From Luteimonas rhizosphaericola (lineage in GTDB: Bacteria; Pseudomonadota; Gammaproteobacteria; Xanthomonadales; Xanthomonadaceae), in assembly GCF_029888045.1 (NCBI RefSeq), contig NZ_JARXRN010000025.1, positions 154,368 through 218,367 on the forward strand: DNA of 64,000 bases. Direction: 5' to 3'. Below the pieces are notes generated by a model. It saw only the letters and a program-made list of their open reading frames with translations. It ran no database searches and was not told the origin of the DNA. A program made the position numbers and the translations under genes. This document shows, piece after piece, positions 17,207-26,500 of this stretch (positions are counted from its first letter, which is position 1; each line of letters starts with the position of its first letter).

Positions 17207-18184
17207 ATGCGCAGCGCCCGCCATGACCGCTTCGGCGATCCGGCCGACGTCATCGAAGCCGCAGAGTCGCCGCTGCCCGAGCCCGGCCCCGGCGAGATCC
17301 GCTTGCGCATGGCGCTCGCGCCGATCCACAACCACGACCTGTGGACCGTCCGCGGCCAGTACGGCTGGAAGCCGACGCTGCCGGCGATCGGGGGCAGCGA
17401 GGCCTGCGGCACGATCGACGCGCTCGGCGAAGGCGTGGAGGGCCTGGCCGTGGGCCAGCGCGTCAACATCGCGTCCGCGCACGGCACCTGGGCCGAGTAT
17501 TTCGTCGCGCCGGCCGTGCTGGCGGTGCCGCTGCCCGACGCCGTCGACGACGCGGTCGGCGCGCAGCTGGTGGCGATGCCGCTGAGCGCGCTGATGCTGC
17601 TCGACTCGCTCGAACTCGAACCGGGGCAGTGGATCGTGCAGAACGCGGCCAACGGCGCGGTCGGCAAGGCGCTGGCGATGCTCGCCGCCGCACGCCGCGT
17701 GCGCGTGCTCAGCCTGGTCCGGCGCGAGGCAGGGGTGGACGAGCTCGCGGCGGTCGGCGTCGGGGACGCGATCGCCTGCACCGGCGCCGACTGGCGCGAG
17801 CGCGCACGCGCGCTGGTCGGGCAGGCGCGTGCGCGCGTCGCGATCGATTCGGTCGGCGGCGCGGCGACCGCCGACCTGGTCGCGCTGCTCGGCGATGGCG
17901 GCACCCTGGTGAGCTTCGGCGCGATGGGCGGGGAACCGATGCACGTGCCTTCGGGCGAGGTGATCTTCCGCGACCTGGTGGTGCGCGGATTCTGGGGCAG
18001 CCGCACCGGCCGCGCCCTGCCCGCGGACGTGCGCCGGCGCCTGGTGGGCGAACTGCTGCAGCGCGCGGCCAGCGGCGAACTGCGGCTGCCGGTGGACGCG
18101 GTGTTCCCGCTGGCGCAGGCGCGTGACGCGGTGGCGGCGAGCCAGCGCCCCGGCCGCGGCGGCAAGGTGCTGCTGCGGCCCTGA
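17207..18184 (+). CDS. Medium-chain (quinone oxidoreductase / enoyl reductase-like) dehydrogenase
   Basis: 325 residues from the ATG at 17207, with CAGGAG upstream. The GroES-like N-terminal domain contains PIHNHDLWTVRGQYG and a GGSEACG turn. A Rossmann domain follows with an AANGAVGK nucleotide-binding loop and IDSVGG. Structural and catalytic zinc cysteines are absent, which places it with zinc-free NADPH-dependent QOR/MECR-type reductases. The actual substrate is unknown. It is divergent from mscS and convergent with dbpA, so it is probably monocistronic. Confidence 0.88.
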   Translation: MRSARHDRFGDPADVIEAAESPLPEPGPGEIRLRMALAPIHNHDLWTVRGQYGWKPTLPAIGGSEACGTIDALGEGVEGLAVGQRVNIASAHGTWAEYFVAPAVLAVPLPDAVDDAVGAQLVAMPLSALMLLDSLELEPGQWIVQNAANGAVGKALAMLAAARRVRVLSLVRREAGVDELAAVGVGDAIACTGADWRERARALVGQARARVAIDSVGGAATADLVALLGDGGTLVSFGAMGGEPMHVPSGEVIFRDLVVRGFWGSRTGRALPADVRRRLVGELLQRAASGELRLPVDAVFPLAQARDAVAASQRPGRGGKVLLRP

Positions 18185-18355
18185 CGTGCCGCGAGCGGGC
18201 TCCAGCACGGCCACCATGTGACTGTCGAACCGGCCGGGAACTGCGCCGCGATGTTCCCCTTGCGTCCGATGCCGCCCGGGATCGCCGGCGCGAACCCACC
18301 CCGGCAGTCTTCGAATCCGCGCGCGGCGCGACTGATCCGCTGCGCGTGGCTGGCG

Positions 18356-19738
18356 CTACAGCCGAGCCACGCGGAACCTGCGTCCCTTGATCCTGCCTTC
18401 GCGCAATCCCGCCAGCGCCTCTGTCGCCCGCGCATGCGCGACGGCGACGTAGCTGCGCGTCGCGAACACGTCGATCCGTCCGATCGCGTCCTTGTGCAGG
18501 CCGGCCGCACCGGTCAGCGCCCCGACGATGTCGCCGGGGCGCAGCTTGTCGCTGCGGCCGGCATCGATGCGCAGCGTGGACATCGCGGCGGCCGGCACGC
18601 GCGAGGCCTTGCCCGACAGCGGCTGCTGGCTTTCCCAGCGCAGCGGCTGGCCCTGGCGTTCCTCGATGGCGGCGGCGCGCGGCAACTCGCGCGGGGTGCA
18701 CAGGCTCAGCGCCAGGCCGGTGCGCCCCGCGCGGCCGGTGCGGCCGATGCGGTGCAGGTAGGTATCGGCGTCGGTGGGCAGCTCATAGTTGACGACTGCG
18801 GCAAGGTCCTCGACGTCGAGCCCGCGCGCGGCGACGTCGCTGGCGACCAGCACGCTGCAGCTGCGGTTGGCGAAGCGCACCAGCACCTCGTCGCGATCCC
18901 GCTGCTCCATGTCGCCATGCAGGGCCAGCGCGGAGAAGCCGTAGTGGTCGAGCGAACCGGCCACCTCGGCGGTATCGGCGCGGGTATTGCAGAATACCAC
19001 CGTCGATTCCGGTCGGTAACGCAACAGCAGCGCGGCCAGCAGCGGCGCGCGGCGTGCGGGATCGACCTCGAAGAACAGCTGCTCGATCGAGGCCGGCTGC
19101 GCGCCGCCGTCGATGCTCAATTCCAGCGCATCGCGCAGCATCGCGTTGCCCAGCGCGCGGATCGCGTCGGGATAGGTGGCCGAGAACAGCAGGCCCTGGC
19201 GATCGCCCGGCGTGCGCGCGACGATGTCGCGGATCGCGTCCTCGAATCCCATGTCGAGCATCCGGTCGGCCTCGTCGAGCACCAGCGTGCGAACGCCGCC
19301 CAGGTGCAGCGCCCGTTTCCGCGCCAGTTCCTGAATCCGCCCGGGGGTGCCGACCACGACCTGCGGCGGATGCACCAGCGAGGCCAGCTGCGGGCCGAGC
19401 GGGATGCCGCCGCACAGGATCGATATCTTGAGGTTGGGAATGCCCACGGCCAGCCTGCGCAGCTGCTTGCCGACCTGGTCGGCAAGTTCGCGCGTGGGGC
19501 ACAGCACCAGCGCCTGGGTGCCCGGGCGCGAAGCGTCGAGCCGCTGCAACAGTCCGAGGCCGAACGCGGCGGTCTTGCCGCTGCCGGTCGGCGCCTGGGC
19601 GACGAGGTCGCGACCGGCGAGGATCGCGGGCAGCGCCTGCGCCTGGACCGGCGTCATCGCCGTGTAGCCGAGTGCGTCGACCCCCTGCAACAGCGCGGGC
19701 GACAGCGGAAGTTGCGCGAAGGCGTGCGGCGTGGTCAT
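18356..19738 (-). CDS. dbpA: ATP-dependent RNA helicase DbpA
   Basis: 460 residues from the ATG at 19738. All DEAD-box motifs are present: APTGSGKT (I), PTRELA (Ia), TPGRI (Ib), DEAD (II, in VLDEADRMLD), SAT (III), ARGLDV (V) and HRIGRTGRAG (VI). A C-terminal RNA-binding domain (about 385-460, with RIDAGRSDKLRPGDIVGALTG) is the DbpA-specific module that targets 23S rRNA hairpin 92 during 50S assembly. A 72-base gap separates its ATG from the LysR gene stop on the same strand. Confidence 0.95.
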   Translation of the reverse strand: MTTPHAFAQLPLSPALLQGVDALGYTAMTPVQAQALPAILAGRDLVAQAPTGSGKTAAFGLGLLQRLDASRPGTQALVLCPTRELADQVGKQLRRLAVGIPNLKISILCGGIPLGPQLASLVHPPQVVVGTPGRIQELARKRALHLGGVRTLVLDEADRMLDMGFEDAIRDIVARTPGDRQGLLFSATYPDAIRALGNAMLRDALELSIDGGAQPASIEQLFFEVDPARRAPLLAALLLRYRPESTVVFCNTRADTAEVAGSLDHYGFSALALHGDMEQRDRDEVLVRFANRSCSVLVASDVAARGLDVEDLAAVVNYELPTDADTYLHRIGRTGRAGRTGLALSLCTPRELPRAAAIEERQGQPLRWESQQPLSGKASRVPAAAMSTLRIDAGRSDKLRPGDIVGALTGAAGLHKDAIGRIDVFATRSYVAVAHARATEALAGLREGRIKGRRFRVARL

Positions 19739-19809
19739 GCGCGCATGATCGCAGGTCGCGGGCAACGCCCGCGGGCGCGCGGCGAACCGCGCGTTGCCCG
19801 GGACCGCGC

Positions 19810-20856
19810 TCAGCCCGCGGTAACGGTCTCCAGGATCCGCTTGCCGGTGGCGATGTCCTCGGCCTGCAGGGCGTCGGCCTGCAGGGCGTCGGCCTGCGCC
19901 TCGCGCGCGGCCTCGCCGCAGCGCGCGGCCATCAGCGGGCACTGCGCCGCCATGTAGTCGATCTCCAGGTTCAGGCGTTCGAGCAAGAAGTCGACGAACG
20001 CGCGCACCTTCGGCGACTGCCCGTGGCCGCGCGGGAACACCGCGTTGAACTCGTAGTCGCCGCCGGTCCAGCCGGCCAGCACGCGCTTGACCACGCCGTG
20101 CTCCACCATCGGCTTGACCATCACGTCGGCGCCGATCACCAGCCCTTCGCCGCAAAGCAGCGCGCCCTTGAGCGCGGCCGGGTCGTTGGCGACCAGGATC
20201 GGGTTGACCGGGAACTGCTGCGCGCCGGTGCCGTCGTCGAGCGTCCACGCGTAGCCGTTGCCGTGGCGGTGCTTGGGCATGGCCAGGGTGCGGTGGTAGG
20301 GCAGCTCGTCCGGATGCAGCGGCTCGCCGTAGCGTTCGATGTAGGCGGCGCCGGCGAAGACCTGGGTGCGCAGCGTGCCGAGCCGGCGCGCGACCAGGCT
20401 CGAATCGGGCAGCGGACCGATGCGCAGGGCGACGTCGATCTCGCCGGCGATCAGGTCCACTGGCTCGTTCGACAGCATCATCTCCACCCGCACCTCGGGG
20501 TGGCGCATGTGGAACTCGCCCAGCAGTGGCGCGATCTTGTCGATGCCGATCGAATAGGGCGCGGTGAAGCGCAGCCAGCCGCGCGGGCCGGCCTGCAGCT
20601 GGCTGACCGCGCTCTCGGCCTCGCTGAGGTCGCGGGCGATGCGCTGCGAATGTTCGTAGTAGACGTTGCCGGCCTCGGTCAGTCCGAGCTTGCGCGTCGT
20701 GCGGTGCAGCAGCTGCGCGCCCAGGCGCGATTCGAGTTCCTGCACCTTGCGGCTGACCGTGGTCTTGGGCAGCCGCAGCGACTTGGCCGCGCCGACGAAG
20801 CTGCCGTGTTCGACCACCTTGACGAAGATCAGGGTGTCGTTGAGATCGTGAGACAT
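19810..20856 (-). CDS. smeRv: LysR-type regulator of the divergent RND operon (SmeRv-like)
   Basis: 348 residues from the ATG at 20856, with CGGAGG upstream. The N-terminal winged helix-turn-helix (about 1-60: LIFVKVVEHGSFVGAAKSL) and effector domain (about 88-300) are complete. The last 40 residues include a duplicated DALQA encoded by a 15-bp tandem repeat. It is divergent from a small membrane protein gene and the SDR-MFP-RND-SDR-OMF operon. That is the arrangement of smeRv and smeU1VWU2X in Stenotrophomonas, where the LysR protein controls pump expression. The name rests on gene order. Confidence 0.85.
   Translation of the reverse strand: MSHDLNDTLIFVKVVEHGSFVGAAKSLRLPKTTVSRKVQELESRLGAQLLHRTTRKLGLTEAGNVYYEHSQRIARDLSEAESAVSQLQAGPRGWLRFTAPYSIGIDKIAPLLGEFHMRHPEVRVEMMLSNEPVDLIAGEIDVALRIGPLPDSSLVARRLGTLRTQVFAGAAYIERYGEPLHPDELPYHRTLAMPKHRHGNGYAWTLDDGTGAQQFPVNPILVANDPAALKGALLCGEGLVIGADVMVKPMVEHGVVKRVLAGWTGGDYEFNAVFPRGHGQSPKVRAFVDFLLERLNLEIDYMAAQCPLMAARCGEAAREAQADALQADALQAEDIATGKRILETVTAG
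19861..19890. repeat. 15-bp tandem duplication in the LysR gene
   Basis: Two exact copies of GGCCTGCAGGGCGTC plus a partial third, encoding repeated ADALQ-type residues near the C-terminus of the LysR protein. The in-frame unit means copy-number change would alter tail length without frameshift. Confidence 0.8.
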
Positions 20857-20989
20857 GCGTGCCTCCGGGTGAAATTGGGGGAAATGGCGATTGGCCCACC
20901 TGCTGGACAATTATTCCCTTGATTGGGGACTAATCAAGTCCTGATTGCAGGCGCAACCTAGGCGCCGTTCCCACCGATGGAGCGCCGCC

Positions 20990-21235
20990 ATGCGCACCGC
21001 CCCCCGCCGCCATCTCTCCTACGCGAGCCTCGTGCTGCTGCTGGCCGCCGACCTGCTGGCGCTGGCTGCGCTCGTTCTGAATCAGTGGCTTGCGGTCGGC
21101 CAGGGCTGGGCCTGGCTGCTTGCCGCCGGCCTCACCGCCGCCGCACTGCCGGGCCTGCTGTGGCTGGTCGACCGGGTGTTCGTGGCGGCCCGTCGGGCCG
21201 CTGAGGTGACGTTTTCGGGAGGGACTTTCCCGTGA
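20990..21235 (+). CDS. 81-residue two-TM membrane protein leading the RND operon
   Basis: The protein is Leu/Ala-rich with two hydrophobic segments (about 10-31 and 37-60) and a basic C-terminal end. Its stop codon overlaps the GTG start of the next gene (GTGA), so translation of the SDR gene is probably coupled to it. It lies 134 bases from the divergent LysR start, in the position of the first operon gene. I do not recognise a family. The intact frame, coupling and position favour a real gene, perhaps an efflux accessory peptide. Confidence 0.6.
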   Translation: MRTAPRRHLSYASLVLLLAADLLALAALVLNQWLAVGQGWAWLLAAGLTAAALPGLLWLVDRVFVAARRAAEVTFSGGTFP

Positions 21236-22125
21236 ACGGGATAATCGATTCCGGAACAATGCCCGCCGCCCTCGTCGTCCTGGGCGCCAGCGGCGCGGTC
21301 GGCCGCGGCGTGGCCGAGGCCGCGGTCGCCGCCGGGCGCGCGGTGGTCGCGGTGGGTCTGGACGAGGCGGCGCGCAGCGCGATCTCCGGACGGCATCCCC
21401 GGGCCGACCTGCTCGCGCTGCCGGCGACCATCGCCAGCGACGCCGACGCGGCCACGCTCGCGCAGCAGCTGCGCGGCCTGGGCCGCCCGTTCGAGGGTGT
21501 GGTCGCCAGCCTCGCCGGCAGCCATCCCTGCGGGCGGCTGATGGACGAGCCGGCCGAGGTGCTGCAGCGCGCGCTGGACCAGGACCTGCTGCCGCACCTG
21601 TTCGCCGCGCGCCACCTGCTGCCGCTGCTGGGCCACGACGCGGCCGGCTACGTGCTGGTCGGCGGCCCGGGCGGCACCTATCCCTGGGCCGGCTACGGCC
21701 ACTGCTCGATCGCCGCCGCCGCGCTGCGGATGATGGCGCGCGTGCTGCACGACGAGGCCGCCCGCCACGGCCAGCGGGTGCAACTGCTGTCCCTGGATGC
21801 GCCGGTGGGCACGGTGCGCGCCAATGCCGATGCGCAGGCCGACGCCGACAAGGCGCTCGCGATCGGCCGCCGCGCGCTGTCGATGCTGGACGCGGCGCGC
21901 CGCGGCCGCCCGCCGCCGATCGTCGACTACGCCGCCGCCATGACCCCGGAGGTCATCGCCGCCGCGCCCGTGCGTGAGCGATCGTCCTCCGCGCACACCG
22001 CGCCGCGGCGCGGCGCCACCCCGGACTCCCTGCTGCCCGCGCGCGACCTGCGCGCAGCGCGCGCACTGCTCGACGCCATCGCCTTTCCCACCTCCCCAGG
22101 AAACCTCCATGACGAACATTGCTGA
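21232..22125 (+). CDS. smeU1: Short-chain dehydrogenase-like protein (SmeU1 position), catalytic residues altered
   Basis: 297 residues from the GTG at 21232, chosen because GGGAGGG lies at proper spacing and the start overlaps the previous stop as GTGA. The dinucleotide-binding loop LGASGAVGRGV is present. The active-site region reads VGGPGGTYPWAGYGHCSIAA: a Tyr remains, but the YxxxK lysine is Ser and the catalytic Ser position is Gly. It may bind NAD(P)(H) without standard SDR catalysis. The 3' end overlaps the membrane-fusion gene by 17 bases. Order and neighbours match smeU1 of S. maltophilia. Confidence 0.78.
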   Translation: MNGIIDSGTMPAALVVLGASGAVGRGVAEAAVAAGRAVVAVGLDEAARSAISGRHPRADLLALPATIASDADAATLAQQLRGLGRPFEGVVASLAGSHPCGRLMDEPAEVLQRALDQDLLPHLFAARHLLPLLGHDAAGYVLVGGPGGTYPWAGYGHCSIAAAALRMMARVLHDEAARHGQRVQLLSLDAPVGTVRANADAQADADKALAIGRRALSMLDAARRGRPPPIVDYAAAMTPEVIAAAPVRERSSSAHTAPRRGATPDSLLPARDLRAARALLDAIAFPTSPGNLHDEHC

Positions 22126-23341
22126 TTCCACGCCGCGCCGCGCGGCCCGCGCCCTGCGCACCGTACGCCTGATTCCCGTGCTGCTCGCCGCCGCGCTCGC
22201 GGTCGCCTGCAGCAGCGAAGCCGCCCCTGGCGACGGCGCCCCGCCGCCGCCCGAGGTGAGCGTGGCCGAGGTGGTCGCCCGGCCGGTGACCCAGTGGGAC
22301 GACTTCACCGGGCGCATCAGCGCGGTGGAGACGGTCGAGCTGCGGCCGCGCGTGAGCGGCTACGTGCTGCGCGTGGCCTACGACGAGGGCGAAGAGGTGC
22401 GCAAGGGCGACCTGCTGTTCGAGATCGACCCGCGCCCCTACCGCGCCGCGCTGGACCGCGCCCAGGCCGAGCTCGAGCGCGCGCGCAGCGAGGCGCGCCT
22501 GGCCGCCGCGCAGAACACCCGCGCCAAGGCGCTGGTGGAGGCGCGCGCGATCTCGCGCGAGGAGTTCGAGACCCGCAACGCCGCCACCGCCCAGGGCGAC
22601 GCCGCGGTGCGCGCGGCCGAGGCCGCGGTCGCCGCCGCGCGCCTGGACCTGCAGTTCACCCAGGTGCGCTCGCCGATCGACGGCCGCGCCGGGCGTGCGC
22701 TGGTGACCACCGGCAACCTCGCCCAGGCCGACGGCACCCTGCTCACCACCGTGGTCTCGCAGGATCCGGTGCACGTGCACTTCGAGGCCGACGAACAGAC
22801 CTGGCTGCGCTACAGCCGGCTCGCGCAGCAGGGCGAACGCGCCACCACCGAGAACCCGGTGCGCGTGGGCCTCGCCGGCGAGGACGGCTACCCGCACGCG
22901 GGCAGCGTCGATTTCATCGACAACCAGGTCGATCCGGCCACCGGCACCATCCGCGCCCGCGCCGTGCTGCGCAACCCGGAGCGGCTGTTCACCCCGGGCC
23001 TGTTCGCGCGCGTGCAGCTGGAAGGCAGCGGCAAGTTCGACGCCCTGCTGGTGGACGACAAGGCGGTGCTCACCGACCAGGACCGCAAGTACGTCTACGT
23101 GCTGGGCGAGGGCAACACCGCGCAGCGGCGCGACGTGCAGCTCGGGCGCGTGGTCGACGGCCTGCGGGTGGTGCAGTCGGGCCTGGAACCCGGCGACCGC
23201 GTGATCGTCAACGGCGTGCAGAAGGTGTTCATGCCGGGCATGCCGGTGGCGCCGAAGGAGGTGGCGATGGAAGCGCCTGCCGCCGGCGCGCCGCAGGTCG
23301 CGATGACCGCGGCCCCGGCGACGCCCGACCGCACGCAGTAG
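22109..23341 (+). CDS. smeV: RND efflux membrane-fusion lipoprotein (SmeV/MexE-like)
   Basis: 410 residues from the ATG at 22109, with CAGGAAAC upstream. A signal and lipobox (ALAVAC) anchor it to the inner membrane facing the periplasm. The HlyD/AcrA order is clear: barrel-sandwich (VRPRVSGYVLRVAYDEGEEV-like region), alpha-hairpin (about 105-170, Ala/Arg/Glu-rich), barrel-sandwich return (VRSPIDGRAGRALV) and beta-barrel. It bridges the RND pump and the outer-membrane channel. The closest remembered relatives are MexE and SmeV. A large hairpin with a T-run follows the gene at 23425-23493. Confidence 0.92.
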   Translation: MTNIADSTPRRAARALRTVRLIPVLLAAALAVACSSEAAPGDGAPPPPEVSVAEVVARPVTQWDDFTGRISAVETVELRPRVSGYVLRVAYDEGEEVRKGDLLFEIDPRPYRAALDRAQAELERARSEARLAAAQNTRAKALVEARAISREEFETRNAATAQGDAAVRAAEAAVAAARLDLQFTQVRSPIDGRAGRALVTTGNLAQADGTLLTTVVSQDPVHVHFEADEQTWLRYSRLAQQGERATTENPVRVGLAGEDGYPHAGSVDFIDNQVDPATGTIRARAVLRNPERLFTPGLFARVQLEGSGKFDALLVDDKAVLTDQDRKYVYVLGEGNTAQRRDVQLGRVVDGLRVVQSGLEPGDRVIVNGVQKVFMPGMPVAPKEVAMEAPAAGAPQVAMTAAPATPDRTQ

Positions 23342-23424
23342 TCGCCGCGATCCGCGCGGGCGCGCCGGCCCGACCGCCGCCGCCCCGCCGGACCCCGGCA
23401 ATCCGTTCCCCCGGGCCGTTCCCT

Positions 23425-23493
23425 CCGGCCCGTCCGGCCGACGGCCTTCCCGGTCCCTCCCCGACGACGGGAAGGCCGCCGGGCCGGATTTTT
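23425..23493 (+). terminator. Intra-operon hairpin with T-run between smeV and smeW
   Basis: Outer arms CCGGCCCG (23425-23432) and CGGGCCGG (23480-23487), and inner arms CGGCCTTCCCG (23442-23452) and CGGGAAGGCCG (23468-23478), pair perfectly. The hairpin is followed by ATTTTT (23488-23493). It sits in a 211-base gap inside the operon. It may partly terminate transcription or protect upstream mRNA, which would lower pump relative to adaptor. Confidence 0.65.
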
Positions 23494-23552
23494 CCTCCGT
23501 TTCCCCGCGCCCCGCGCGGGCCACGCGGCTTCGCCGCACAGGACACCGCCCC

Positions 23553-26500
23553 ATGGACTTCTCCCGCTTCTTCATCGACCGGCCGATCTTCGCCGCGGTG
23601 CTGTCGATCGTGATCTTCGCCGCCGGGCTGATCTCGATCCCGCTGCTGCCGATCGGCGAATACCCCGAGGTCGTGCCGCCGTCGGTGGTGGTGCGCACCG
23701 TGTACCCGGGCGCCAACCCCAAGGTGATCTCCGAGACGGTGGCCACGCCGCTGGAGGAGGCGATCACCGGCGTCGAGGACATGATGTACGTCAAGTCGGT
23801 CGCCGGCTCCGATGGCGTGCTGCAGCTGACCGTGACCTTCAAGCCCGGCACCGATCCGGACGATGCCACCGTCAAGGTGCAGAACCGGGTGGCGCAGGCG
23901 CTGGCGCGCCTGCCCGAGGACGTGCGCCGCCAGGGCGTGACCACGCAGAAGCAGTCGCCGGTGTTCCTGATGGTGGTGCACCTGACCTCCGAGGACGGCC
24001 GCTACGACTCGCTGTACCTGCGCAACTACATGCGCCTGCACGTACGCGACGAACTCTCGCGCATCAGCGGCGTGGGCGACGCGCAGCTGTTCGGCGGCGG
24101 CGACTACGCGATGCGGCTTTGGCTGGATCCGGACAAGATCGCCGCCCGCGGGCTGACCGCCGGCGACGTGCTGCGCGCGGTGCGCGAGCAGAACGTGCAG
24201 GTCTCGGCCGGCCAGCTCGGCGCCGAGCCGATCGCCAACGGCAGCGACTTCCTGCTGCCGATCAACGCGCGCGGCCGCCTGGAGAGCGTCGAGGAGTTCG
24301 GCGACATCGTGCTCGAGGCCGGCGCCGGCGGCGAGATCGTGCGCCTGCGCGACGTGGCCCGGATCGAGCTGGCCGCGGGCGACTACACCCTGCGCGCACG
24401 GCTGGACGGCAAGAACGCCGCCGCCATCGGCATCTTCCAGGCGCCGGGCGCCAACGCGCTGGAGATCCGCGACGCGGTGGTGGCGAAGATGGACGAGCTG
24501 CGCCCGTCGCTGCCGCCGGGGGTGGAGATCCAGTCGATCTACGACACCACCATCTTCGTGCGCGACTCGATCAAGTCGGTGATCACCACCCTGCTCGAGG
24601 CGGTGCTGCTGGTGGTGCTGGTGGTGATCCTGTTCCTGCAGACCTGGCGCGCGTCGATCATTCCGCTGCTGGCGGTGCCGGTGTCGATCGTGGGCACCTT
24701 CGCGGTGCTCAACCTGCTGGGCTTCTCGATCAACACCCTGACCCTGTTCGGCCTGGTGCTGGCGATCGGCATCGTGGTCGACGACGCGATCGTGGTGGTC
24801 GAGAACGTCGAGCGCCACATCGAGGAAGGCGCGCAGCCGCTCGAAGCGGCGCACCTGGCCATGCGCGAGGTGTCCGGGCCGATCATCGCCATCACCCTGG
24901 TGCTGTGCGCGGTGTTCGTGCCGATGGCGTTCCTGGACGGCGTGACCGGCCAGTTCTACAAGCAGTTCGCGGTCACGATCGCGGTCGCCACGGCGATCTC
25001 GGGCCTGAATTCGCTGACCCTGTCGCCGGCGCTGGCGGCCAAGCTGCTCAAGCCGCACGGCGCCCCGCCCGATGCGCTCGGGCGCCTGATCGAGCGCCTG
25101 TTCGGCTGGGTGTTCCGCCCGTTCAACCGCTTCTTCAAGCGCAGTTCCGGTCGCTACGAGGGCGCGGTGTCGCGCACGCTCGGACGTCGCGGCGCGGTGT
25201 TCGTGGTCTACCTGGTGCTGCTGGCGGGCGCGGGCCTGATGTTCAAGGCGGTGCCGGCGGGCTTCATCCCGGTGCAGGACAAGCTGTACCTGATCGCGGG
25301 CGTGAAGATGCCCGAGGGCGCGTCGATCGAGCGCACCGACGCGGTGCTCAAGCAGATGGCCGCGATCGCGAAGGAGGTCGACGGCGTCGCCAGCGAGGTC
25401 GCGTTCCCGGGCCTGAACCCGCTGCAGTTCACCAACACGCCCAACAACGGCGTGGTGTTCTTCACCCTCGACCCGTTCTCGGAGCGCTCGCGCACCGCCG
25501 AAGAGATCACCGCCGAACTCAACCAGAAGTTCGCCTCGATCCAGGAAGGCTTCACGTTCGCCTTCATGCCGCCGCCGATCCAGGGGCTGGGCAACGGCTC
25601 GGGCTGGTCGTTGTTCGTCGAGGACCGCACCCGGCTGGGCTACGGCGCGCTGCAGGACGCGGTGCAGGCGTTCCAGGGCGCGGCCTCGCAGGCGCCGGGG
25701 CTGGGGTTCCCGATCACCAGCTACCAGGCCAACGTGCCCCAGCTCGATGCCGACGTGGACCGGGTCAAGGCCAAGGCCCAGGGCGTGCCGCTGACCGAAC
25801 TGTTCGAGACCCTGCAGGTGTACCTGGGCTCGGCCTACGTCAACGACTTCAACATGTTCGGCCGTACCTGGCAGGTGATCGCCCAGGCCGACGGCGGCTT
25901 CCGCGACGAAGTCACCGACATCGCCAACCTGCGCACCCGCAATGAAGCCGGCGCCATGGTGCCGATCGGATCGATGGTCGACGTGCGCCAGACCTACGGC
26001 CCGGATCCGGTGATCCGCTTCAACGGCTACCCGGCCGCCGACCTGCTGGGCGAGGCCGACCCGCGCGTGCTGTCCTCGGGCGAGGCGATGGCGAAGGTGA
26101 CCGAACTCGCCGGGCAGGTGCTGCCGACCGGCATGGGCATCGACTGGAGCGACCTGAGCTACCAGCAGGCCACCCAGGGCGGCGCCGCGCTGGTGGTGTT
26201 CCCGCTGGCGGTGCTGCTAGCGTTCCTGGTGCTGGCGGCGCTGTACGAGAGCTGGACCCTGCCGTTGGCGGTGATCCTGATCGTGCCGATGACGATGCTC
26301 GCCGCACTGTTCGGCGTGTGGCTGGCCGGTGGCGACAACAACGTGTTCGTGCAGGTGGGCCTGGTGGTGCTGATGGGGCTGGCGTGCAAGAACGCGATCC
26401 TGATCGTCGAGTTCGCGCGCGAACTGGAGCTGCAGGGCAAGGGCATCGTCGACGCGGCGCTGGAAGCCTGCCGCCTGCGGCTGCGCCCGATCATCATGAC

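Noticed and set aside
18356-20899. An 847-residue minus-strand frame spanning dbpA and the LysR gene
   Set aside because: Only the dbpA part has motifs and a proper start. The upstream part overlaps the LysR gene in another frame and reads as Arg/Pro-rich GC-bias noise.
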